Below the pieces are notes generated by a model, which had not been told where the DNA came from, did not search any database, and was given only the letters and a program-made list of their open reading frames with translations. A program made the position numbers and the translations under genes. From Clostridia bacterium (lineage in GTDB: Bacteria; Bacillota; Clostridia; Oscillospirales; CAG-272): DNA of 11,590 bases. The stretch spans positions 1 to 11,590 of the forward strand of contig CAAGDE010000052.1 in NCBI GenBank assembly GCA_900768535.1. The letters run 5' to 3'. Positions 6,000 to 11,590 of the stretch are shown here, piece after piece (the first letter of the stretch is position 1; every line of letters starts with the position of its first letter).

Positions 6000-7286
6000 T
6001 TAAGCGGCGCTGATGGTCGGAACACCGTTTGTAAATGTCACACGGTAGCTGACACCGGACGTTTTCACGCCATTCCTGTAGGTAAACGGCGTTACAATAA
6101 AGCTCTGCTCGCCGGCGGCAGAGATGCCCTTGACCGTCAGGCAATAGATGTAATTTGCACCGAAGGAACCAAGTGCGCCGTAGGTCTGTGTAATCCCGGT
6201 CGTATCAGAGCCGAGAATCGAATCATAGACCGAACGGCAAAACATCTCCTTCGCCTCTTTTCCGCCAACGGAAATATCAAAGCCAACCGACTCATAATCC
6301 AAGGAATCCAGCGTCGCCGTAAAACGGGCATTGAACACGGTTTCCGGATTGCTGCTGACCTGTACCCCGCGGAGCATGGCACCGTTCTGCTTTGCAATGC
6401 CGTCGGTGGTGATGATTTCGTTCATATATCCCTGATAGCCCTGCCGTTTGCAGATAACGGCACCCGCAGTCAGTACCGTAACATTTGCCCCGATCGTTCT
6501 GTCCTTCAAATCAAAAGCGTCAAAATACAGAATCTGATTTTTCCCGGAAATCAATACCGCTTCATTCAGATTGGACCCGATATCTCCCTTTTGAGGAGGC
6601 TGACAGCCCTTCCGAATCAAAAGGTTGTCGATATCACAGTGATAGCTACCGGAAGCAACATATGGAATATAGATTGCACTGAACCCCGTCAGCGTTTCGG
6701 AAAAGAAATTCCCGTAACCGATTTTCCGATAGTTCAAATATACCTCTGTTTTGCGATTAACCATATCAACCGCAAGATCGATCCGATTCCACTGTTCCGC
6801 AACCATAGAGGCTTCTGCCTGCGTCACATTGGCTTCATATTCATAATAAGGCTTACTCACTTCCAGAAATTGTCCGCCGATGCCGTTGAAATTCCAGTTG
6901 AAGCGCTCAGGATACGGAATTGCGGAAAGACCGTTGGTATCCGGTGTAAAGCTGATACCGGTAAGATAGTTATCCTCTTCCCCATTGGCGTCTACCTGTC
7001 CGTCCTTATACGCTGCGGTCAGGTAAAAGTTAACCGTTTGATTGACCGAAGTTTTTTCGGGCTTGACGTACCATGTCACAGTACAATTCTCGGAGACGGT
7101 TGTTCCAAGCGGAAGGTTGACCGGATGATTGGCGTGCAACGGTGCCGTCAAACGCAAGCAAGAGGAATCACTCCATGTCACCTCCGGATCATCCAGATCC
7201 ACAAATGCAGTCGCGGAAACAGGGAGCAGGGCGCAAGAGAACAGCAGGGCAAGACTTAAAATGACACTAAAGGTCTTCTTTTTCAT
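6000..7286 (-). CDS. Secreted LamG/concanavalin-like protein
   Basis: This is a 428-residue exported protein. Residues 1-26 are a Sec signal peptide ending in ATA. Residues about 30-226 match the first module of the double-LamG protein: NCTVTWYVKPEK (67-78) against DCTVSFWCRLEK, EQWNRIDLAVDM (164-175) against GEWQRFDIQVDF, and CDIDNLLIRKGCQP (217-230) against WFVDELIVRNGICTP. The two are therefore paralogous concanavalin-like beta-sandwiches. Residues about 240-428 form a second beta-rich domain not obviously like the partner's. There is no C-terminal anchor, so the product is secreted or held by partners. The start has an AAAGGAAAG ribosome binding site. A function in glycan binding is inferred from fold and operon. 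Confidence 0.75.
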   Translation of the reverse strand: MKKKTFSVILSLALLFSCALLPVSATAFVDLDDPEVTWSDSSCLRLTAPLHANHPVNLPLGTTVSENCTVTWYVKPEKTSVNQTVNFYLTAAYKDGQVDANGEEDNYLTGISFTPDTNGLSAIPYPERFNWNFNGIGGQFLEVSKPYYEYEANVTQAEASMVAEQWNRIDLAVDMVNRKTEVYLNYRKIGYGNFFSETLTGFSAIYIPYVASGSYHCDIDNLLIRKGCQPPQKGDIGSNLNEAVLISGKNQILYFDAFDLKDRTIGANVTVLTAGAVICKRQGYQGYMNEIITTDGIAKQNGAMLRGVQVSSNPETVFNARFTATLDSLDYESVGFDISVGGKEAKEMFCRSVYDSILGSDTTGITQTYGALGSFGANYIYCLTVKGISAAGEQSFIVTPFTYRNGVKTSGVSYRVTFTNGVPTISAA

Positions 7287-7318
7287 AACGCTTCTTTCCT
7301 TTCGTTTTTATTCATCAG

Positions 7319-7336
7319 CCGCGCAGTTGCCCGCGG
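7319..7336 (-). other. Short GC-rich hairpin after the solute-binding gene
   Basis: Arms CCGCG (7319-7323) and CGCGG (7332-7336) with an 8-nt loop lie immediately downstream of the stop at 7337-7339 and upstream of the LamG gene. There is no U-tract. Such hairpins after solute-binding genes often stabilise the upstream message and let more binding protein be made than the downstream products; here that is inference. Confidence 0.4.
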
Positions 7337-8767
7337 TTAATAAATTTCGCTCAAAGTTTGCTCGAATTCCCTTCGGATGGTATCCTCATACTGCTCAATA
7401 TAGGATGCCACGTTGGTGCTCATGTTCTGGTAGACCACGTTATTCAGCAATCCCGTTGCCTTTCCCGCCGTTGCACCGTTTGCATCCAGATTGTAGCCCA
7501 GATCATAAACGGTATAGTCAAGGATCAACTGCAAGACCTGACGGTCACGCGGATCGTTGGACACACGGTAAGCCATATAGGAATCAAAATAGACGGGGCG
7601 GAAGTAATTGTAGCTGTGTCGGTTGTATGCCTCCAGAATTAGCGCCGCGCAGTCCGCATCGGAAGCATCCGTCGGAACCCCGACAAAGCCTGCTCCGCAA
7701 TTCGTAAGGTAATTTTTCTGATCATCGTTCAGCTTCGGACCGGGAAGGAATACCGTATCAAAGCTCAAATCCTTCATCAGACTTGCGAAATAGAGGTCGA
7801 AATCAATAATCAACGCGCGTCCGGAGGAAAATGTCGTCCACGCATCCCCCGTTGCGAAATTGGAATTATACCACTTTACCTTCAGCGTCTGCGGACCGAT
7901 GGCGATATCGTACAGCTTTTTGGCAATGTCCGAACATTTTTGCAAATCGTAAGAGAATGTCAGCTTCCCGTTGCCGTCCGACTTCAGAAGCGTCTCTCCG
8001 CCCCAATAAAACGCACCGCTCCCACCATATTCGTTCGTGATGTAACCGTATGTGGGGGAGTCTCCGGTATCATCGTAAACCGAAAGCACGATGTCTTTCA
8101 TTCTTTCCATCGTCCATTCCCCATTGAAAACCATGCTGTAGGGATCCGAATTGGGATAATAACTGTTGTACATTACCGAATTCATCAGCATCGTACTGAA
8201 GCCGCGCTTGTTCAGGTTAAAATCACAGACCCCGAACATCAGCTTTCCGTTGACCGTGAAGTTTTCCAGCTGACTCTGATTCCACCAAAGACCGGAAAAA
8301 TCAAAATAGTTCAATGACCGCATATCCTGCACCAGCCCCGAGGTCATAATGGATGCAAGAAATTTGGTGGGATGCGGGGCAACCAGATCATAAGCGTGCA
8401 GACCACTGGAATAGGAAACCATCAGGGCATTGTAATCCGCCCCGTCCGAGACCTCGTTCTGGATCATGGTAACATCATAGGTTTCCTCCACATAGCGGGT
8501 ACGCTCGACCAGCGCCTCGTTGATCATATCCGGGTCGGTGCTGGAACCCTTGGTAAGGCTTGCCCCCTCCAATGCCAAAACCGTTACCGCTCGGTCAAAC
8601 TTTTTAATCGGAAGCGAAAAGTTATCACCGATTTCATCCGAATCATCCGTTTTGCCCTCACCGGTCTGTGCAGGAGGATCTTTCTTCCCACAGGATCCGC
8701 AGGACGCCAGCAGTGAAAGAAGCAACGTAAATACAAGGAACAGCAACGTCAGTCTCTTAAGTTTCAT
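7337..8767 (-). CDS. Extracellular solute-binding lipoprotein
   Basis: This is a 476-residue lipoprotein and the first gene of the operon. The signal peptide ends in lipobox L-A-S-C (Cys23), followed by a polar tether (GKKDPPAQTGEGKTDDSDE). The mature part has features of family-1-like periplasmic-type binding proteins: an alpha/beta N-lobe with VTVLALEG, an INEALVERTRYVEETYDV helix, DLVAPHP near residues 129-135, an NGEWTMERMKD segment, and FVGVP before the C-terminal lobe. These fit carbohydrate-type binders by general appearance. No ABC permease or ATPase gene adjoins it, so it may work with a transporter elsewhere or act as a surface glycan receptor. The start is set by the lipoprotein signal; the ribosome binding site (GAGG, 9 nt upstream) is only moderate. 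Confidence 0.8.
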   Translation of the reverse strand: MKLKRLTLLFLVFTLLLSLLASCGSCGKKDPPAQTGEGKTDDSDEIGDNFSLPIKKFDRAVTVLALEGASLTKGSSTDPDMINEALVERTRYVEETYDVTMIQNEVSDGADYNALMVSYSSGLHAYDLVAPHPTKFLASIMTSGLVQDMRSLNYFDFSGLWWNQSQLENFTVNGKLMFGVCDFNLNKRGFSTMLMNSVMYNSYYPNSDPYSMVFNGEWTMERMKDIVLSVYDDTGDSPTYGYITNEYGGSGAFYWGGETLLKSDGNGKLTFSYDLQKCSDIAKKLYDIAIGPQTLKVKWYNSNFATGDAWTTFSSGRALIIDFDLYFASLMKDLSFDTVFLPGPKLNDDQKNYLTNCGAGFVGVPTDASDADCAALILEAYNRHSYNYFRPVYFDSYMAYRVSNDPRDRQVLQLILDYTVYDLGYNLDANGATAGKATGLLNNVVYQNMSTNVASYIEQYEDTIRREFEQTLSEIY

Positions 8768-8806
8768 AAATTAGAACCTCATTTTTTAGTTTTTTTGATT
8801 TCACTA

Positions 8807-8835
8807 TTGACAAACTCCCTCTTTTGTGCTAAGAT
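8807..8835 (+). promoter_or_regulatory. Promoter of the AraC regulator-MFS unit
   Basis: TTGACA (8807-8812), a 17-bp spacer and TAAGAT (8830-8835) with a TGC just upstream form a near-consensus sigma-A promoter on the plus strand. Transcription would start near 8842, giving a leader of about 110 nt before the ATG at 8953. It lies inside the leader of the opposite operon. Confidence 0.75.
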
Positions 8836-8846
8836 ATCATTGTGCT
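8824..8846. promoter_or_regulatory. Candidate operator: TTGTGCT direct repeat
   Basis: TTGTGCT occurs at 8824-8830 and again at 8840-8846, 16 bp apart start to start. The two copies straddle the plus-strand -10 box and the expected start sites of both promoters. AraC-family proteins commonly bind direct repeats, so this is a possible autoregulatory site. The 16-bp period is shorter than the roughly 21-bp period typical of AraC sites, so the assignment is weak. Confidence 0.3.
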
Positions 8847-8864
8847 CCAACCATTTCCTTGTTC

Positions 8865-8893
8865 ATTATAACATCTCCTATGCCATCTGTCAA
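8865..8893 (-). promoter_or_regulatory. Consensus promoter of the leftward operon
   Basis: On the minus strand, TTGACA (8888-8893), a 17-bp spacer and TATAAT (8865-8870) with TGT immediately upstream make a perfect sigma-A promoter with an extended -10. Transcription would start near 8858, with a leader of about 90 nt to the solute-binding gene. Such a strong core promoter suggests that control is mainly by repression or interference rather than by dependence on an activator. Confidence 0.85.
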
Positions 8894-8901
8894 TTCTAAA
8901 A

Positions 8902-8935
8902 TGCGAAGAACTTTGTACTTTATTGCGCATTCGCA
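8902..8935. promoter_or_regulatory. Inverted repeat TGCGAA/TTCGCA upstream of the operon -35
   Basis: TGCGAA (8902-8907) and TTCGCA (8930-8935) are separated by 22 bp. Relative to the leftward promoter they lie at about -44 to -77, a usual activator position. In the rightward transcript they could pair and would sit just before the AAAGGAGG ribosome binding site of the regulator gene. Either reading is speculative. Confidence 0.25.
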
Positions 8936-8952
8936 GGAAAGGAGGTCCATTT

Positions 8953-9897
8953 ATGTCAAAATCGTCAGGCAATCCGACTTTTCAGAGTCTATTCTATTCC
9001 ATTTCCTCTGATGACGTGACCTTTAACCTGACCAGCAATCGCTCTGCCATTCAGGTCGTCACTCCGCCGTCCGTAACCGGGTTACACCGTCATCCGATCT
9101 ATGAGGTTCAATGCATCCTCTCCGGCACCAGATTTTTTAACTGTACAAACAGCAAAACCCAGCAGTTGCGGGAATTTTCCGCAACAACCGATGAGGTCGT
9201 TTTCTTGCCCCGGAATGTTTTTCACTCCACCCGGACCGAGGATCCCGGTACTTTTTTGGATTTTTCCTTTGATGCGATTCGAAAGAGCGATGCCGTAATC
9301 ACTGCCGATCCGCCTCTTTCAAAAAAGCTGCTCCCCTATCTGGACAGTCTGAAGGATCCCGTTGTGATTCGTTCCGAGGAATTGTCGGCAATTTTTCGAT
9401 CCATTCGGGCGCATTTTTCCAGAGGCAGAAAAACAGGAGACCTTTGCAGTACCCATCAGCATCAGCTCAGCGTTTGTTCCATTCTGCTTTTCGTTGTTGA
9501 ATATCTTCTCGATCAGCTCGGAGACTGTGAATATCGCATCATCGAAACAATCGGAAAAGAAGAACGGAAATTCATCATTCAGGATTTTATCGCTCTGCGC
9601 TACGCATTACACAATCCCCTCCCCGAACTTGCGGCGCGCCTGCACCTGAGCGAGCGGCAAACGCAGAATGTGGTACAGCAATACTTCGGTGAATCCTTCA
9701 AAAAGCTGATTCTGCGGCAAAAAATGGAGGTTGCCGAGCAGTTCATCTGCGGTACAAATCTGACACTGAACCTGATTTCCGAGTACGCCGGATACGCATC
9801 CTACAGCAGCTTCTACACGGCTTACATGAACTTTTACGGAAGAAGCCCTTTGGAGCGGCTGCGGGAGGTCAGAGAGGACAGAAGCTTCGCCGACTGA
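8953..9897 (+). CDS. AraC-family transcriptional regulator
   Basis: This is a 314-residue protein. The ATG at 8953 is chosen because AAAGGAGGT lies just upstream; an in-frame ATG 30 nt earlier lacks such a site. The N-terminal region (about 35-110) is a cupin-like sensing domain: HRHPIYEVQCILSG at 45-58, then a VVFLPRNVFHS strand at 82-92. The C-terminus carries two helix-turn-helix units, at about 224-245 (LPELAARLHLSERQTQNVVQ) and 273-296 (LISEYAGYASYSSFYTAYMN), ending in FYGRSPLERLR. That spacing is the classic AraC/XylS DNA-binding domain. The natural inference is that it senses a sugar or oligosaccharide and controls the divergent operon as well as its own unit. The MFS gene follows after 49 bp. 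Confidence 0.9.
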   Translation: MSKSSGNPTFQSLFYSISSDDVTFNLTSNRSAIQVVTPPSVTGLHRHPIYEVQCILSGTRFFNCTNSKTQQLREFSATTDEVVFLPRNVFHSTRTEDPGTFLDFSFDAIRKSDAVITADPPLSKKLLPYLDSLKDPVVIRSEELSAIFRSIRAHFSRGRKTGDLCSTHQHQLSVCSILLFVVEYLLDQLGDCEYRIIETIGKEERKFIIQDFIALRYALHNPLPELAARLHLSERQTQNVVQQYFGESFKKLILRQKMEVAEQFICGTNLTLNLISEYAGYASYSSFYTAYMNFYGRSPLERLREVREDRSFAD

Positions 9898-9946
9898 GCC
9901 CATTCCAACCATTCCGGTTTTCCATTTCACCCAAAGGAGCACACCT

Positions 9947-11200
9947 ATGATATTCAATCACTCGACAGAGGAAATCTCCCGCACCGAGCGGCATAATTTC
10001 CTCATTGTCATGATAACCGCAGTTCTGAATACGGTTATCACATTATTCTCAACGGGAACACTGTTGCAAAACATCCTGTTGAATGAGAGCATCAGTCTTT
10101 CCAAAGCAAACACCTCTCTGTTGACCGTGACGCTCCCACAATTTGCGCAAATGACCGCAATCGGATTGACCTTCTTTTTTGCCGACCGGCTGACCGGAAT
10201 CATCCGCAAATCCGCACTCTGTTATGCCACCGTCATTCTCCAGTTTGCCGCAATCCTGTTTGTATGGCAGACCGGAACAACCGATTTTACGTTTGTTATT
10301 CTTTTCTCCGCCATTCTCATTTACAACGTATTCTACGGCGTGTATACGGTATGGAGTTTCAAAATGCCCTACCTGATTTACCAGATCGAGCATTTCGGAA
10401 AAATTCTGTCCATCAGCGGACTTGCAGGGAATATCATTTCTACAGGACTCAGTGTTTTGGTCCCCATTTGGGTTACGCTGAATTACGAAGCTGTCATGCG
10501 CAGCTTCTTCATCGGAAGCATCATCCTGACCGTGCTGTACGTCATTCTGACCTTTCGCCTCAAGCCACTCCCCGGAGCCGATGAGGGTGACAACCACCCC
10601 CAACGGGCACGAATCGGGGAGCTGTTTCGGGAACCAACAGGAAGAACCCTGCTCCTGTCCAACTTCTTCCGCGGATTGTCCATGGGCGTTTTTCAATGCA
10701 TCACCATCATCGCGGCAAAGCTGTTTGAGGTCACAAGTTCTGAGTTGTCCGTTATGGTAACCGTTACAACCATCGGCGCGATTGTCGGAAATCTCATATT
10801 CTCCTTCATCAGCAAACCGAAATACCTTGCAAAAGAATTTACGGTCATCAGCATTCTTTATACCCTGCTGTTCCCCCTGCTGTTCTTTATGAAAAACTGG
10901 TACCTGTTTCTTGCTGCGTTCTTCTTTTTGCAGATCACCTATACCCTGATCAGCGTTCTCGTACCGACCTCGGTTTGCCTGCTGATCCCCTACCGCACCA
11001 GCGGGGGCTACACGTCCCTGCGCCTGATGCTGACAACGGGAGGTACCGCAATCGGAGGCATTGTCGCAGGGCTGATTCTTGACCACTCAAATCACACAGT
11101 AACAACCCTGCTTTTGCTTGTGGCAGCGGGACTTTTACAGCTTCTTTCCGGATGGATCTACGCTACCTTCCTCCATCGGAGTAAAGACAGTGTTTCATAA
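9947..11200 (+). CDS. MFS-type membrane transporter
   Basis: This is a 417-residue integral membrane protein with about twelve hydrophobic helices. They lie roughly at 17-37, 60-80, 92-108, 114-135, 152-174 and 183-203, then after a polar central loop (205-235, ending near GRTLLLSNFFRG) at 236-258, 267-287, 298-315, 319-343, 358-378 and 384-407. Two six-helix halves around a charged loop is the major-facilitator plan. The start follows AAAGGAG with correct spacing. It is cotranscribed with the AraC regulator and is probably the uptake (or, less likely, export) route for a sugar or oligosaccharide linked to the divergent operon. The substrate cannot be read from the sequence. A UUCG-loop terminator follows about 200 nt downstream. 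Confidence 0.8.
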   Translation: MIFNHSTEEISRTERHNFLIVMITAVLNTVITLFSTGTLLQNILLNESISLSKANTSLLTVTLPQFAQMTAIGLTFFFADRLTGIIRKSALCYATVILQFAAILFVWQTGTTDFTFVILFSAILIYNVFYGVYTVWSFKMPYLIYQIEHFGKILSISGLAGNIISTGLSVLVPIWVTLNYEAVMRSFFIGSIILTVLYVILTFRLKPLPGADEGDNHPQRARIGELFREPTGRTLLLSNFFRGLSMGVFQCITIIAAKLFEVTSSELSVMVTVTTIGAIVGNLIFSFISKPKYLAKEFTVISILYTLLFPLLFFMKNWYLFLAAFFFLQITYTLISVLVPTSVCLLIPYRTSGGYTSLRLMLTTGGTAIGGIVAGLILDHSNHTVTTLLLLVAAGLLQLLSGWIYATFLHRSKDSVS

Positions 11201-11253
11201 AGCTGTCAGAGTAGCATTTTTCTCTCCCATCGTCCCACTTCAAATGGATCCTT

Positions 11254-11287
11254 CCCCTTCCCCGCTCACGGTGAACCGGGGCAGGGG
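11254..11287. other. GC-rich hairpin in the 3' region of the MFS gene
   Basis: CCCCTTCCCCG (11254-11264) pairs with CGGGGCAGGGG (11277-11287) with one internal mismatch and a small TCAC/GTGA element in the loop. Neither strand has a following U-tract, so it is not a terminator by itself. It would fold in the 3' part of the MFS message. The rest of 11201-11368 shows no gene. Confidence 0.4.
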
Positions 11288-11368
11288 TCAGCGGATAGGC
11301 AGAGTTCCGCCTTGGCAGAAATGTTGTTTTTTGCAACTGCCCATTTTTTGCGGATGTCCTCCCCGTTT

Positions 11369-11590
11369 TCAATGCTTCAGCAGATACAGATTGCTGCTCC
11401 TTGCCCCGTTTCTTCGGAGACGGGGTTCTTTTTGCAGCCAGCCGGCGGCGATGAGGTCTTGGATGGCACGCTTGACGGTGGCTTCGGACAGACCTGTATC
11501 GCGGGAAACGGTCGGAATGGACGGAAAGCAGGTACCGTCCTTGTTGCTCCGCTCGCGGAGGTAGAGGTAAACCGTCACCGCGCGGGACGG
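11369..11590 (-). CDS. Helix-turn-helix protein, N-terminus beyond the window
   Basis: The visible 74 codons run to a TGA at 11369-11371. A GTG at 11578 could start it, but the frame stays open to the window edge (PSRAVTVYLYLRERS) and no ribosome binding site is seen, so the true start is probably outside. The segment FPSIPTVSRDTGLSEATVKR followed by AIQDLIAAGWLQKE is a winged helix-turn-helix as in the HTH_36 / replication-initiator-type proteins common in Clostridia and their mobile elements. It ends in the SSNLYLL motif usual for that group. It is convergent with the MFS gene and functionally unrelated as far as can be seen. Confidence 0.75.
   Translation of the reverse strand, partial: PSRAVTVYLYLRERSNKDGTCFPSIPTVSRDTGLSEATVKRAIQDLIAAGWLQKEPRLRRNGARSSNLYLLKH
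11404..11433 (+). terminator. UUCG-tetraloop terminator of the AraC-MFS unit
   Basis: CCCCGTTTC (11404-11412), the loop TTCG (11413-11416) and GAGACGGGG (11417-11425) form a 9-bp stem closed by C(UUCG)G, the most stable tetraloop type, with one G-U pair. It is followed by TTCTTTTT (11426-11433). It is a complete intrinsic terminator for rightward transcription, about 200 nt after the MFS stop, and lies antisense inside the coding region of the convergent helix-turn-helix gene. Confidence 0.75.

Noticed and set aside
8830..8850. Five-codon leader peptide (MVGAQ) in the operon leader
   Set aside because: Purine-rich bases abut its ATG with almost no spacing, and no attenuator hairpin follows before the solute-binding gene.
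10049..11086. Minus-strand open frame opposite the MFS gene (345 codons)
   Set aside because: Q/N/D-rich translation without recognisable motifs, an antisense shadow of a hydrophobic membrane protein.
1..11590. CRISPR array, tRNA/rRNA, insertion sequence or phage genes
   Set aside because: No spaced direct repeats, cloverleaf sequence, transposase or phage-like product was seen. The helix-turn-helix protein at the right edge is of a type found on mobile elements but is not evidence of one.

Overview
The window looks like chromosomal DNA of a gut-type Firmicute, probably a Clostridia/Oscillospiraceae-like bacterium. The pointers are AGGAGG-type ribosome binding sites, textbook TTGACA/TATAAT promoters, balanced base composition, and several lipoprotein or Sec-exported proteins, one of which ends in a Cys-containing membrane/basic tail typical of Gram-positive surface proteins. 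The species cannot be named from the sequence. No tRNA, rRNA, CRISPR array, transposase or origin was seen.

The core is a six-gene leftward operon (about 8767 down to 790) plus a decayed seventh gene. In order of transcription it holds: a lipoprotein extracellular solute-binding protein; a secreted LamG/concanavalin-like protein; a 42-residue peptide of unknown function; a larger secreted protein with two LamG-like domains and a C-terminal membrane/sorting tail; a cytoplasmic glycoside-hydrolase-like TIM-barrel protein; its lipoprotein paralogue, whose start codon overlaps the previous stop (ATGA); and a remnant that resembles the middle of a GH127 (DUF1680, beta-L-arabinofuranosidase) protein. 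The operon ends in a strong 16-bp hairpin terminator at 384-432, with a second hairpin at 253-282.

Divergently transcribed (8953-11200) are an AraC-family regulator and a 12-helix MFS-type transporter. The two transcription units share a 185-bp intergenic region. In it, two consensus sigma-A promoters point toward each other and overlap at their 5' ends, so each polymerase must cross the other promoter. A direct repeat and an inverted repeat there are candidate regulator sites. The pair of units is readily read as a glycan-responsive locus: AraC sensing/control, MFS import, and a surface apparatus (solute-binding lipoprotein, LamG proteins, lipid-anchored TIM barrel) that binds and cleaves a carbohydrate, with a second cleavage enzyme inside the cell. 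The substrate is not visible. No ABC permease accompanies the solute-binding protein inside the window.

The edges belong to other units. At the left edge is the first 16 codons of a leftward gene with its own extended -10 promoter. At the right edge is a leftward helix-turn-helix protein whose start lies beyond the window. A UUCG-loop terminator for the MFS transcript is embedded antisense in this last gene.
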